From Magnolia sinica (Eukaryota > Streptophyta > Magnoliopsida > Magnoliales > Magnoliaceae): a stretch of DNA of 64,000 nucleotides. Position 1 is the first letter of the stretch. The number at the start of each line of letters is the position of its first letter. A program made the translations under genes and the position numbers. The notes under the pieces were generated by a model. That model made no database searches, had not been told where the DNA came from, and saw only the letters and a program-made list of their open reading frames with translations. Shown here piece after piece: positions 1 to 12,330 of this stretch. Location: contig NC_080588.1 of NCBI RefSeq assembly GCF_029962835.1, forward strand, positions 45,429,001 through 45,493,000, in the 5' to 3' direction.

Positions 1-1640
1 AAGGTTTTTAAATTTTTTTCCTGATTCTCTCGATGGCATCGAAGACACTTCGATAATATCAAAGGGTGATGTTCGATGCAATCGAATGTCTGGTCGATGC
101 AATCGAAATGGGTCCGGATTGTCCAACAAGCAAACATCATTTTTGTCTGAAAAATTCGATGGCATCGAGAGTCCTTCAATGACATAGAAAACCCTTTGAT
201 GGCATCAACAAGACCGTTTTCTGCCTTTTTTACCATTGGAGTTCGAACTGTTTATAAAGGGCATTCGGTTCTTGGGCTTTTTGATGGGTTTTTGGAGCAA
301 TCAGAGGTAAGGTGATCCCATAGGCAAATCCTTCACCCTATACCTCTATTCATATGAGTTTCAAGCAATCTCCCTTGAGAATTCAACTCTAACGAGAATT
401 CTAACCTCACCATTGGAGATGTGCTTGAACTCCTCCATTTCTCAAAGATTGGACTAAAGAAATCTTGGTATATCATTGTCCAAGTCTTCTAGTAGACCCA
501 TCTAGTTAAATCCCGTAGGATAAACAACTACCCATTAGTTGTACGAGATTTAACCTACTCCTATCACCTTAGGCATCTCAAAGGAGCATCACAAGCAAGG
601 TGATGATTATGAAGCTGAAGCCTCGGCAAAGTTGTGGCAATATGATCAAGGATGCATCGAAGAGCTGATTGAAGTACGAGAGAGTAGAGATCAAGCAACC
701 CAAGAAGAGCATCAAAAGGGACTCAATTCGACAAGTAAGTGTCATGTGTAAGAGTCTTTGTTTGCACTCCTTCCTTATATAGGTTGGAGTGCAAGAGTTT
801 GTGTCCCAAACTCACCCTAGGTTCTTGTGTATGACCTTGGCCTGTGTGACCTAAATCCGTGATTCTTGCATAAGATCTAAGTTGTTGGTTAGTCGAAGGA
901 AAAACCGACTTAAGTCCTTTTGTAGGCCTCCAGCGAGAGAATGCATGTCGGGTCCTTGTGTAGGACTTAAATCCTAGGTTCTTATGTAGGACCTTAGCAT
1001 GTGTGGCCTAAACCCTATCTCTTATATAGAGCCTAAATGTCTAGGTTCTTATATAGGACATTTGCTCTTGCGTAGGACATAAATAGTTGGGTACTTAGGT
1101 AGGACCATTGTCCTTGTGTAGGACATAAACCTACTTGTGTAAGTATGTAAAGGTTAGAGGTGAACCTGATTTAAAACTTCCGATAGTGAAATCTGGTACA
1201 CTCATGGATTAAGTGTTTCCGCCGAGAGTGAAGTAGGCACGTAGTCAAATTAGTATACATGCTTGTGTTTAGGATCATGATTTGTGCATCTGTTTAATTA
1301 TGTTTGGATGTTGAATGTTTAATTATATGCTTGTATGATTAGATGAATGCTAGGATTAATAGGTAACATATCTCTCACACATATGTACACTATCATATAG
1401 GCTAGTTGCTTTATTTGCATATCCTTTATAGCCCATGTAATTGGACCCTCTATTAGCTTGAAAGCCTTAGAGTTACATTACTTAGTTTAGTTTAATTGAA
1501 AATTTAGTTTAAACTAGGCAATTGTACATATTTTTTACTGGTCCTAATCACTCCAGGACTTAGACCACATTCTATAGCTCTGCCATACTTCTGCACTTAC
1601 ACGTATCGCGACCAATCCAGCGCAATTTCATACGTGACCT
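1..1640 (+). mobile_element. Ty1/copia-like LTR / leader remnant
   Basis: Non-coding. The first 220 bases repeat a short motif of the kind TTCGATGGCATCGA several times. From about 770 to 1140 a phrase like CCTTGTGTAGGAC recurs at least six times. Both kinds of internal repetition are familiar from long plant copia (SIRE/Angela-type) LTRs, so I read this as U3-R-U5 of a degraded LTR continuing from outside the window. No primer-binding site or coding domain is visible downstream, so family assignment is inference. Confidence 0.4.
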
Positions 1641-1689
1641 TATAAATAATTTAGATGACAAATAAGCATCATGGTGAGCCTAGAAAGTT

Positions 1690-1850
1690 TTCAGTGATAG
1701 AAATTAAATCCCAACTGTTTCTTGTGGTGTGGTCCACATGAGCCTTCAAACTACCTCCTTTTTGGGCTCATAGCCTAAAATGATCTATCAAAATGGATTA
1801 ATAATGTGGATAAAACATATACATCACATGTGCACCATAGATTAACTGAT
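1690..1850. mobile_element. Foldback MULE-like element, right-half fragment
   Basis: Matches the right half of the foldback family seen throughout the window: a GTGTGGTCCACNTGAG-type block, a GGGCTCATAGCCTAAAATGATC-like block, then a GTGGATAAAACATATACATCA-like end. The left half is missing. Confidence 0.55.
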
Positions 1851-2059
1851 AGGACCATTTGTCTCTAGGTAAGTCTTGGTAGAGGTAATACCCAATCCAT
1901 GGCCCTAATGCTACGCTATTAGCCATCCCTTGTTACAAGTACGACAAGTAAGGCATCCAATGGTTTTTTCTACTATTCTCTGAGGGGGATGGAAGTCAGA
2001 GCTATTGGCGGTAATCTATATGGACATGGTTTAAGAAGCGATTGTGTGGTGGTGACATC

Positions 2060-2770
2060 ACCAAGTTATGTGGGCCCCACCATGATTTATGTGTTATATC
2101 CACACTGTCCATCCATTTTGCGATATCATTTTAGGGGGGCTCAAAATGAGGCACATTCCAAGCTCAAGTGGACCACAACACGTAAAGTCTTGGGAGCAGA
2201 TAATGACAACCACCTTTGAAACTTTATTAGGGCCCACCAAGATGTTTATTTGCCATCCAACCTGTTCATAAGATCACATAGACCTAAATGGAGGGAAAAT
2301 AAAAATATCAACTTGATTCAAAACTTCTACGGCCTTAAGAAGTTTTCAAGTTAAATCCAAAGCTCAAGTGGACCACACCACAGAAAGTCTTGGGTGGTGT
2401 GTGGCCCATAGCAGTGTATTTGTTTTATACCCATGATGTCCATCTGTTTTTCTGGCTTATTTCAAGGCATGAACTAAAAAATGAAGCAGATCTAAAACTC
2501 GAATGGACCACAACAAAAGAAAAAAGTGAGGATAATGGTATCCACCACTGAAACCTTCTTATGGCCCACTGCAATGTTTATTTGTCATATAACGGAAAAC
2601 ACAACATCAACTTGATCTAAAACTTTTGTGGCCACCATGTGGTGTGGTCCAATTGAGCTTTGGATCTGCTTTATTTTTGGGTTAACACCCTAAAATGAGT
2701 TGGCAAAATGGAAGCGTGTGGATATTAAAAAAAAAAATACATAACGATGGGGCCCATAGTGCGCAACACA
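2060..2770. mobile_element. Foldback MULE-like elements, compound copy
   Basis: Starts with GTGACATCACCAAG and GTGGGCCCCACCATGAT and ends near GATGGGGCCCATAG. The inner part holds two overlapping left halves (around 2070 and 2400) and one right half, so it looks like one copy interrupted by, or rearranged with, another. The short open frames here (2089-2271, 2695-2898) are by-products of the repeat. Confidence 0.6.
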
Positions 2771-3541
2771 TCACAACACAATTGGTGGTGGTGTGGACAG
2801 CACTACCTGATCTTGGTCTTTCTTCAGCATTGTCATGCCCTGCAATTCAGATAAAAAGTGTACACCCAGTCCATGACTCGTACACCAAGTGTACATAAAA
2901 TGTCCAATTATACATTGCTAAAAGGCGTAGTTTAAATGCATTCTAAGTTGGCTTTAGTATTCAACATTCATCCATCTACACATGTCATACAATCTCACAA
3001 ATTTTTATCACCACATTCCCAAAATTGCATTATTTAATCTAAAATCAACTAAGTTCACCCATTTGAGACTTTATTCAATCATAATATCAATATTATCCCA
3101 TAAAATAATAAAGAAACATGTAACATAACAGTGTTTAACTATCATATATACAAGGAAGAATCTAATTTCCTAAACAACAATTCATATTAATATTCCATTA
3201 ATTTAGTGCAGCTAATTCATCTTCCGCCAATATATGCCCATTAATCCTAAGTGTCATCCATCATCTATTCTTCATTCTCTAACACCTGATTTAGATTTCT
3301 TATCTCAGTCTCTTATGTACAGTTGTAATTCAAACAATGTTAGTTGGCCAGTCTAGTGAGTGAATCCATCATGGTTCATTGATAGCACAAGTAAGATAGT
3401 AAAAGAAACATCCAATATTTATGTGCAGATATAAATATGTATGCAAAGATGTCATGAAATACATGTCAAGTAGGATAATCGTCCACTTGCTTGGGTTGGA
3501 TAACTGTCAGCTCGCATCTGCATCTGGTAGGCTTCTGCCAT
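2771..3541. other. AT-rich stretch, no gene seen
   Basis: No coding signal. The last 180 bases (GTGAGTGAATCC, GATAGCACAAGTAAG) loosely recall a reversed Ty3/gypsy LTR such as the solo LTR at 32428, so this may be part of an old minus-strand LTR split by the CACTA-type element. Weak evidence. Confidence 0.25.
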
Positions 3542-4449
3542 CACTACAACAAATTAGACTTTTTACAATGACTTTTTTAGCGACAAGTCTAATTTCATCA
3601 CAAAAAGTCAATTTTTTATAATAGTGTTCAAAGTTACTACAAAAAATTGATTATTTATGATGGCAATTTAAATCGTCGCTAATAGTCAATTTTTTTACGA
3701 CGAGCTTCAATTATCGTCGCAAAACTTGTCGTGAAAACTTGTTGCATAAATTTTTCACAACGAGCTTAACCAGTCCTCGCTAATAGCCACTTTTTGTGAC
3801 AAATTAGGTGTCGTCGAAATAAAATTTTTTTTTTACAATAACACAAAAGTTATTGCAAACAGTAGCTTTTGCGACGACTAGTTAAGCTCGTTGCAAAAAT
3901 ACAATATTAGATTTTTTCCAAAGTTCTTTTTACAACGACTAGTTAAACTCATTACAAAAAATATTGAATTAGACTTTTTTCGACGAATGTAATTTCATTG
4001 CGAAAGGTTAGAGTATTTGCAACAACATTGTAAATCATCGCAAATAGTCAACGTTTTTGCGACGAGCTACAATTATCATCGTAACAACTTTTTCAACCAA
4101 TTTTTCTCGAGAAAATTATATGGTAGGAAAGACATTTTGCCACGTGTTTCAATTGTCATCACTAATGTCCACTTTATGTGACAAATTGAGTGCCGTCGCA
4201 AAACATTATTTTTTACAATTATACAAAAGTCGATGCAAATAGTTTATTTACAACAACATTATAAATTATCATAAATAGTCAACGTTTTTGTGACGAGTTG
4301 CAATTATTGTTGCAAAAATTTTTCCCACCAATTTTTCTCAAAAAAATTATATGGCGAGAAAGGCGTTTCACCACATATTTCAATTATCATCACTAATGTC
4401 CACTTTATACGAAGAATTGAATGTCATTGGAAAATATTATTTTATAACC

Positions 4450-5490
4450 TATAACTGTAAGTGCTATAGTTTATATCCCTGTCTGTTGTCAAATTTGTGG
4501 TGCCAAAAATTACTGTTATATATAACTTGCATAAGTGAAGCTCTCTCAAGGATTAACATTCATAAACAAGTTAAGCTCACAACAAGCAAAGCTCACAAGT
4601 ACAAGACTCAAGATCTTTGAACTGCTCACAAGACAAGACTGGAATGAAAGAACCGCTCACAAGACAAGACTCAAGTCTTGAATGCGACTCAAGGTGAAAC
4701 TCAAGCCACTTTCAAGATTGAGTTACGTTCAACTACATCAAGACTTTAAGACTAAGTTCACTTGTTCCTAATGCTTCAATGTCCATACTTCATGATTGAG
4801 ACCATAGGTTGACCTTAGAAGTAGGTCATTTCGGATACATAAGTCGAATGTTATTTTTCATGTGATTGGTCTGTTCTTCGACTACCAACTATCTTCTTCA
4901 ACCAATGTAAGTTTGTTACGACACGAGAAGAAACCTTCGTACGGTCAAAGTATACATTCTGTTACGACTAGTCGAAGAGCACTCTATACCCTCATCTATA
5001 AATAGTGCACGAATCTCGCGATTTAATTAAAGTATTCAAGCCAATCTTCGTCGAACTTCTAAGAGATAATTCTGTGCTCTATTTTAATTAATTTTGTTTC
5101 TGCTATTCCAATCGATTTGATAAGAAAAATTTATTTATTATTCAAAATCAATTAAGGCAAGCCATATTTGGTTTAATTTAAAATCACTTAGAATCGAGTA
5201 CTGGACATTGAACTTGGAAATTCAATATTGTAAATTCCATTCTATTATTTCAAGAGATCTTGTTATATTTTTAGCCACGTGGTTTAATTGTGTCAATTGT
5301 AAGGGTTTTTGCTACCTATTTTTAGTCTAATACTATTAGTGAATTGAATGTCTTGAGTTGTGGTTGATTGTTTTATTCTTCTAATTATTTATTCTTTTTG
5401 TGGGATGTATGTATGGTGGTGAAAATTACAATGTATGTAATAGCTTAGCTTTATAACTTGACACAGTTGTTCCAAAGTCGTATAGCAAAT
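4450..5490 (+). mobile_element. LTR-like insertion inside the CACTA subterminal zone
   Basis: This block lacks the GTCGC motifs of its surroundings and interrupts them: a similar phrase ending in GAATTGAATGTCATTG lies just before it (near 4410) and just after it (near 5525). It has a TATA-type box CTATAAATAG at 4996-5005 followed by a transcript-like leader, as in an LTR promoter. I could not fix the ends or a target duplication. Confidence 0.35.
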
Positions 5491-6129
5491 AGTTTGTATT
5501 TATTTTTGCTAATGTCTACTTTATGAATTGAATGTCATTGCAAAACATTATTTTTTGCAACGACACAAAAGTCGATGCAAATAGTTTGTTTTAGCGACCA
5601 CTAGGTTAACTTGTTGTAACAAATACCAACTAAAACTTTTTACGACGATTGTAGTTTCAATGTGAAAGAGTAAAGTATTTGCAACAACATTGTAAATCAT
5701 CGTAAATAGTCGATGTTTTTATGACGAGCTGCAATTATCGTCGCAAAAACTTTTCCCACCAATTTTTCCTAGATTTTAGTGACGACTAATTTAGAGTATT
5801 TGCAACAACATTACACGACAATAGTCAACATTTTTGCAATGAGCTGGAATTATTATTGCAAATACTTATTGCACGAATTTTTCCATAAGAAATTATGTGA
5901 TGGAAAAGATTGTTTGCAATGACTAGTTAAAGTCGTTGCAAAAACACTAACTTAGAATTTTATGACAAATGTAGTTTCAATCGAACGGTGGAAACGATCG
6001 CCTAATCAACCTCCCAATCACATGGAATCCATTATTAATTTTTTTCTACAGAAAACACACTATAAGAAATTGATGTGATTTAATGACGAATTTTTTCGGT
6101 GGCTAAATAAAAAATCTTCGAATATGCTT

Positions 6130-6560
6130 TATTTTTTAATATGCATCCTAAAATGATCCGTACGAATGGATGGACAATGTAAATATCTAAGAGATCATCA
6201 AGGTGGGCCCTACGATAGGGGTAACACCTATTAAGGTATTGCTCGGGTATGTAGCAGCTTATCCACTCCCATCACCTATCTCTCTCTCTTTAAGTAGTTG
6301 CATGGGTAACACCCACTAAGCTAAGAATACTAAGTAAACTCACATGTGATGTATGTGTTTAATCCGCACCATCCATACATTTTAGTAGCGCATTTTATGA
6401 AATAAGGCTAAAATTTAATCATATCCGAAGCCTAAGTGATCATCCTAAAGAACTAGTGGGAATTGAACTTGTACGATTGAAAACTTCTTGGGGGACACAA
6501 AAGTTTTAGATAAAGGTGATATTTGATATTCCTTTCAGCTGCCTATGTACTCTTATGAAT
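6130..6560. mobile_element. Foldback MULE-like fragments (two halves)
   Basis: A right-half remnant (about 6130-6270, ending GGTGGGCCCTACGATAGGGGT) is followed by a left-half remnant (about 6325-6560) with the usual ATCCGCACCATCCATACATTTT and GGGAATTGAACTT blocks. GGTAACACC-type sequence around 6225-6315 resembles the terminal repeat of the copy at 14838. Confidence 0.5.
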
Positions 6561-6599
6561 AGTTTTCCTTCATCTGTCTATGTGCTCATTAATTAAATA

Positions 6600-7046
6600 G
6601 TGAAAACCAACGTAGATTGCTTCATTAAGTTCCTGATTGACGATCGAACAGTGCGCATTACTGATAATCACTTGATCGACTTCCTAATTAATAATCGGAC
6701 GACACGAAGTATTGTTAAACATCTGATGAACCTCCAATTAATGATTGAACAGTACAAACCATCATAAATCTTGTTATCAATTCCCCTATTAACGATGAAA
6801 TGGTGCACATCACCAAAAATCGTTTGATCGACCTCCAATTAATCATCGAATAATATAAAGTGTTGTTGACCATTCGATCAACCTCCAATCCTTTATCGGA
6901 TGGTGAAAATCATCGCACATCACTTCATTAAGTCTCCAATCAATAATCAAATATTGCACATCACTGACAATTACAAGAACGACCTCCTAATCAAAGATCG
7001 TACAACACAAAGTATTTTTGACCATCAGATCAACCTCCAATCATCG
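6600..7046. repeat. Degenerate ~50-bp tandem array
   Basis: At least eight successive units of about 45-55 bp each carry a GATCGACCTCCAATTAAT-like phrase followed by a GATCGAACNGTGCACATCA-like phrase. Units differ a lot, so the array is old. It runs directly into the GGAT microsatellite; the open frame at 6900-7136 is only the repeat read through. Confidence 0.65.
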
Positions 7047-7870
7047 ATTGAATGGTGGATGGATGTTTGGATGGTTGGATGGGATAGTTGGATGGATAGA
7101 TGGGATGGTTGGATAGTTGGTTGGATGGATGGTTGAATGGGATGGTTGGACAGATCGATAGGTGAATAGATGGGATGGATGGATGGATGAATGAGATAGT
7201 TGGGATGGATTGATGGGATGGATGGATGTTTGGATGGGATGGTTGGATGGTTAGATGGACGGATCTGATAATTGGATGGACGAAAGGATAGATTGATAGA
7301 TGAGATGGTCGGATGGGATGGATGGATGTTTGGATGATTGGATGGGATGGTTAGATGGGCAGATAGATAGATTGATCGATGAGATGGATGGTTGGATGGA
7401 ATGGAATGGATGGATGTTTGGATGGGAAGGATAGATGGTTGGATAGTTAGATAGTTAGGATGGGAATGGATGGGTGGTTGTTTGGATGGATAGATGATAT
7501 GGATGGATGGATGTTTTGATAATTGGATAAAATGAATGAATGGATGGGTTGGTTTGATGGATGGTTAGATGGATAGTAGAGATAGATGGATGAATGGATG
7601 GATGGGATGGTTGGATGGATGGATGGATGGATGGATGGATGGGGTGGTTATATGAATAGATGGCATGGATGGATGGATGTTTTGATGATTGATGGGATGA
7701 TCAGATGTATGAACGAGATGGTTGGATGTTGGATGGATGGATATTATGGTTGGATAGATGGATGGATGTTTGAATGACTGAATATATAGATGGATGGAAT
7801 GGTTAGATAGATGGATTGATGGATGTTTAGATGATTGTATGAGATGAATGGATGGTTGGATGGGGGATGC
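7047..7870. repeat. Long imperfect GGAT/GGATG microsatellite
   Basis: About 820 bases are dominated by GGATGGAT with interspersed GGTTGGAT, GATGGGAT and GATGTTTGGAT, with no unit longer than a few tens of bases conserved. The open frames across it on both strands (7565-7975 minus, 7586-7777 plus) translate to W/M/D/G- or H/P/I/S-rich low-complexity peptides and are not genes. Confidence 0.85.
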
Positions 7871-7892
7871 GATGGTTGGATGAGGGGTGAGA

Positions 7893-8400
7893 TGAATGAG
7901 GCTCCGACGGGCCACTAAGGGGCCAACAAGATGTATGAATTCTATCCACACCGTCCATCCATTTATACATATCATTTTAGAGTATCACCCCAAAAATAAT
8001 GAAGAGCCAAGGCTCAAATGGACCACAAAGTGGGGATTAAATTCGTACCATTGAAAAATTCTTGGGGGCTGCAAAAGTTTTGGATTAAGATGATATTTAC
8101 CTTTTCACTTCATCCAGGTGTATATGACCATATCAACATGTTGGATGGAAAATAAACAATATGGTGGACCCTAAAAAGCTTTCAATGGTGACCATCCTTA
8201 GCACCACTTCCTATGGTGTGGTCCACTTGATACATAGATATGCCTTTTTTTAATCTACTATAATCTAAAATGATATGAAAAAATGGATGTACAGTGTGGA
8301 TAAAATTCATACATCTCTGCAAATTGATGGACGGTGTGGATACCAAACATACATCATGGTGGGACCGACAAAACTAGTGATGTCACTTCAATAGGAGTCT
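7893..8400. mobile_element. Foldback MULE-like element
   Basis: Complete-looking copy: left block ATCCACACCGTCCATCCATTT, central CATGTTGGATGGAAAATAAAC, right block GGTGTGGTCCACTTGA and a TACATCATGGTGGGACC end. The two halves are approximate inverted complements. A short duplication of the right-end block (GGACGGTGTGGAT) lies near 8330. It abuts the microsatellite. Confidence 0.65.
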
Positions 8401-8424
8401 TGCTTCTCTACCTGGTAGTAGGTG

Positions 8425-8950
8425 AAATTAGATTGCGTACTGAGTTACTCAGTATGCTTTTATCGTACTGAGTAAACTCAGTTGGGCCTACCTTGAATGT
8501 GTGTGGGTTATCCATGCCGTACATCCATTTTTCTAGCTAATTTTAGTGGTTGAGCCGAAAATTGAAGCATCCCCAGAGCTCAAGTGGACTACACCACAAG
8601 AAGCAGTGGGAATAATGACTTCCATCGTTGAAACCTTGGTGGGCCCCACAGTGATGTTTATTTGTCATCCAACCTGTTCATAAGATCACACATACATGGA
8701 TGAAAGGAAAACACAAATAACAGATTGATCCAAAACTTCTGTGGCCCCCAAGAAATTTTCAACTATATAATTTCAATTCACACTGTTTCCCGTGGTGAGT
8801 TCCACTTGAGATTTGGATATACTTCATTTTTGGTCTAGACCCCTCAAATTATCTTTTAAAATGGATGGACGGCATGGATGTGACACATACATCATGGATG
8901 GCCCACAGAGCACCGACTACTAGCCATTGGCTAGTGGCAGGGTGAGTAGC
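8425..8950. mobile_element. Foldback MULE-like element
   Basis: The left terminus GATTGCGTACTGAGTTACT belongs to one sub-type shared with 10170, 12225 and 54436. The right terminus has CACCGACTACTAGCC, the sub-type seen at 11265. It may therefore be a recombinant or two truncated copies. Central CATCCAACCTGTTCATAAGA and GGATGGACGGCATGGATG blocks are intact. Confidence 0.6.
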
Positions 8951-8989
8951 CAAGCCATTTCCTCCAAAAGCGGGTGGTGCTGATCCAGA

Positions 8990-9310
8990 CAGATTTTCTA
9001 TGAAACCTTTGGCGGGAAGTTAGCTGCCCAGGAAACTAGGTGGGGCCAACGTAGTGTTTGTGCGAAATCCATATCACCCATCCTTTTTGTGAGCTCATTT
9101 TAAGACATGGAACCAAAAACGAGTATGAACCAAGACTCAGGTCGCCCCACGAATATTTCAATTATGGACATTCAATCCTCACGTTTTTAGCCCACTTGAG
9201 TATTGGATCCGGTTCATTTTTAGTCTCATGTCTTAAAATGAACCCACAAAACTGATGGGCGGGGTGGATTTTGCATGAACATCACGGTGGGCCCCACTCA
9301 GGTTTTCAGC
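8990..9310. mobile_element. Short foldback element (sub-type 2)
   Basis: A ~270-bp core from GTGGGGCCAACGTAGTG to CACGGTGGGCCCCAC, with the same vocabulary as the longer family but without the central AAATAAACAT section. Similar short copies lie at 11930-12200 and, longer, at 53935. Confidence 0.5.
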
Positions 9311-9579
9311 GCTCAAATGTCTAGCCAATGTTTTTGCAGAAATATGCATCCGCTAATTCGTGCGCCGTTTAAAACGGACACAACGTTGTGCTCAGGTAGA
9401 CATTATTCCTACTTTCTAAGATTAAAAAGATGCATCACGTCCAACTCTTCATCCCCTAGTAAAGAAGATGAGAGGCTTTGAACGGTAGAGTGCAAAGAGA
9501 AGTCGGCATCAAAGCAACGGTCAGATTCAACTGGTGATCTATGTACGTGTTCCTCTTCTAAGTTATACCTATCTTTTGA

Positions 9580-9790
9580 GGCAGGTATGCTCATGATGGA
9601 CCCTACTATATGAATGATTTGGCTCTTGTGATCCATCTGAGATTTTGATCGGCCTCATTTATGGGACAAAACATTAGAATAATGTATAAAAATGAATGGA
9701 CAGTGTAGATAAAACACATAGATCATGGTGGAGCCCATATAGCACCAACCACTATCCACTTGGCTAGTGGCAGCATTACTGGCTGAACCA
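9580..9790. mobile_element. Foldback MULE-like element, right-half fragment
   Basis: Begins in GATGGACCCTACTAT, followed by the right-half blocks (TGTGATCCATCTGAGA, AATGGACAGTGTAGATAAAAC) and the terminus CACCAACCACTATCC ... GGCTAGTGGCAG. No left half. Confidence 0.5.
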
Positions 9791-10140
9791 GGTCTCTGTG
9801 GATCACACTATCTGAAGTAGTGGTGCTAAGGATGCCCAACGTTGAAACCTTCTTAGGGCCCACTATGTCGTTTATTTTTCATTCAACCCCTTGATATGGT
9901 CATATACACTTACATGAAGTGAAAAAATAATAATATCATCTTGATCCAAAACTTCCATGGACCCTACAAAATTTATGAATTTAATACCCACCGTGTGGTC
10001 ATTTGTGACTTTTATTTTCACTATTTTTGGAATAATATTTTAAAATAATATGAAAAAAAATGTACGAATGGTGTGGATAAATTTCATACATCATAGAGGA
10101 TGCTCAGTGGCCCTTGGAGTCTCTGCCTATCCCAACCTCC
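9791..10140. mobile_element. Foldback MULE-like element, fragment
   Basis: Contains the central GTTTATTTTTCATTCAACC and ATCTTGATCCAAAACTTC blocks and a right end GGTGTGGATAAATTTCATACATCA. The left terminal part is missing. Related to the copy at 7893. Confidence 0.5.
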
Positions 10141-10169
10141 AAACAGGCCAGGTTAGTACCTATTCAGCG

Positions 10170-10696
10170 AAATCCGAATGCATACTGAGTTACTCAGTAC
10201 GCTCTTATCGTACCAAGTAAACTCTGGTGAGCCCACTGTGAATGAACGTGGTTTATCCACGCCGCCCATCCATTTTTCTAGATAAAATTAGTGGTTGATC
10301 CCCAAATTTAAGCATATCCAAAGCTCAAGTGGATCATATTATAGTAAACAGTGGAAGTATTGATTTCCATCATTGACACCTTCCTAAGGCCCACAGTGAA
10401 ATTTTCTTCTCATCCAACCTGTTCATAAGATTACACAGACACAGATGAAGGGAAAAAACAAATATCAGTTGGAAAAAACAAATATCAGCTTGATCTCAAA
10501 CTTCTATGGACCCTAAGAACTTTTCAACGGTAGCCAATTCTCACGATTTCAAGTGGTGTGGTCCACTTGAGCTTTGGATATGATTTATTTTTGGACAAAA
10601 TCTTTAAACGTTTCTAATAAAATAGATGGAAGGAGTGGATAAAATGTATGAGTGACGGTGGGCCCCACAAAGTTTACTCAGTATGTAATCGCTTCC
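10170..10696. mobile_element. Foldback MULE-like element
   Basis: Full-length type with inverted ends: AATGCATACTGAGTTACTC at the left and TTTACTCAGTATGTAATC at the right. Inside there is a local duplication of GGAAAAAACAAATATCAG (around 10453-10488). Confidence 0.65.
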
Positions 10697-10777
10697 CTAA
10701 TGTGCGTAATTGGTTGGTGTACCACACACCAGCTATATAGTTATATAGTTGGTGTAGGTATGTGTCGTGCGAAGACA

Positions 10778-11316
10778 GGAAACAGATTGGCTACTTCCCC
10801 TAACACCAGCTCGATGGCTGGTGACCGATGCTTTGTAGGCCCTATCATGAAGTATGTGTTTCGCCCATTCCGTTCATCCATTTTTACAGATCATTTTAGT
10901 TCTTGATGCAAAAATCGAGAGGGATATAAATCTCAGGTGGACCACATTACAGGAAAACAACAATGATTCGATATCCACCTTTAAAATCCTCCTAAGGCCT
11001 AGTGTACTGTTTATTTGACATCCAATCTGTTGATTAGGTCATACAGATCCAGATGAAGGGAAAATACAAAGATCAGCTTGATTCAACACTATTTATTGCC
11101 GCTAAAAATTTTTAATGGTTGATGTTAATTCAACATTGTTTCCTGTAATGTGGTCCACTTGAGATTGGGATATACCTCATTTTTGGTCTCATACCATAAA
11201 ATGATCTAGAAAAATAGATGGATGGCATGGATGAAACACATACATCATGGTGGGGCCCACAGAGCACCGACCACCAGCCATTGGCTGGTGGCAGGGGGAG
11301 TAGCCAATCCATTTCC
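10778..11316. mobile_element. Foldback MULE-like element
   Basis: Ends are inverted: GATTGGCTACTTCCCC followed by TAACACCAGC on the left, and GCTGGTGGCAGGGGGAGTAG followed by CCAATCC on the right. The core has the standard blocks. No target duplication was recognisable by eye. Confidence 0.65.
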
Positions 11317-11379
11317 ACAAAGAGGAGCGCTGACGCTCCTGGAGCTCCGAGTTGTACTAACAATTCAAAGGAGATCAAA

Positions 11380-11830
11380 CTTACATGGCCCCCAAAAATG
11401 ATGTATTTATTATATCCACATCATTCATCCATTTATCGAGATCATTTTAGAGTATTATCCGAAAATTGAATGATATCCAAGGATCAACTGGACCACACCA
11501 CAAATAGCAGCGGAGATAATGATTTTCACCGTTAAAAATTTCTTATTGGACCCACCATAACGTTTATTTTCCATCCAATTTGTTCATAATGTCACGAAGA
11601 CCTAGATGAAGAGGGAAAAAAAATTTCATATTGATCCAAAACTTCAGTGAACCCCAACAAGGTTTCAATGGCAGATGTTCAATACCCCACTGCTTTTTGC
11701 AGTGTAGTCCACTTGATTGTTAGATCTATCTTATTTTTCGTCTCAAGTCTTACGACGAGCTAGAAAAATGGATGGACAGTTTGGATATAACACACCTCAT
11801 GATGGGACCCACAGAACTTGTTAACGTCAA
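11380..11830. mobile_element. Foldback MULE-like element
   Basis: Left CATGGCCCCCAAAAATGATG, right CATGATGGGACCCACAGAAC, with the usual ATGGATGGACAG and TTTATTTTCCATCCAA blocks. Terminal repeats are weak. It lies inside the inverted-repeat pair at 10712-11864. Confidence 0.55.
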
Positions 11831-11884
11831 TACACCAGCTATATAGTTGGTGTGTGGTACACCAGGGACAAAGATTAATGGAAG

Positions 11885-12215
11885 CGAATTTCTTGCTAAA
11901 GCCTCTTGCAGGAAGTTCTTACGCAAGGATGAGGGGTGGGGCCCACCGTGATGTTTCTGAGAAATCTACCACGTTCATTCATTTTTCGAGTTTATTTTAG
12001 GACATGTGACCAAAACTAAAATGGATCCACCGTGATGTTTCTAAATCCCAACTGTTTCCTTTTGTGTGGAACACTCGAACTTTGGACCACCACATTTTTG
12101 GTCTCATGTACTAAAATGAGTTATAAAAATGGATTGATGGATGGATTTCTCACAAACATCTCAGTAGGCCCCACCCCACATCCTTACGCACCGCTTCCCA
12201 GATTAGCTAGCTACT
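11885..12215. mobile_element. Short foldback element (sub-type 2)
   Basis: Inverted ends TTACGCAAGGATGAGG and CACATCCTTACGCA flank a ~250-bp core running from GTGGGGCCCACCGTGATG to CTCAGTAGGCCCCACC. Related to 8990-9310. Confidence 0.55.
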
Positions 12216-12221
12216 GACGAG

Positions 12222-12330
12222 TTGAGGGAAGTGGATTGCTTAATAACTCACTATGCTTAGTTTACTGAGTAAACTCTGTGAGGTCCACGATGATTTATGT
12301 ATTTTATCCGCTCTGTGTGAGCTTATGACT
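12222..12330. mobile_element. Foldback element, left-end fragment
   Basis: AGTGGATTGCTTAATAACTC, then TTTACTGAGTAAACTC and GTCCACGATGATTTATG. The element breaks off at about 12320 and is followed by sequence of the CACTA-type span. Confidence 0.45.

Larger units (their letters stand above)
10712..11864. repeat. Inverted-repeat pair enclosing two foldback copies
   Basis: Left arm 10712-10753 and right arm 11831-11864 are inverted complements: GTACCACACACCAGCTATAT on the left against ATATAGTTGGTGTGTGGTAC on the right. They frame the two foldback elements at 10778 and 11385. Either this is a composite unit with its own short terminal repeats, or one MITE split by later insertions. Confidence 0.5.

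Noticed and set aside
7565-7975. 136-codon minus-strand frame and overlapping plus-strand frames
   Set aside because: They read a GGAT microsatellite; composition is His/Pro/Ile/Ser or Trp/Met/Asp/Gly repeats without any domain.
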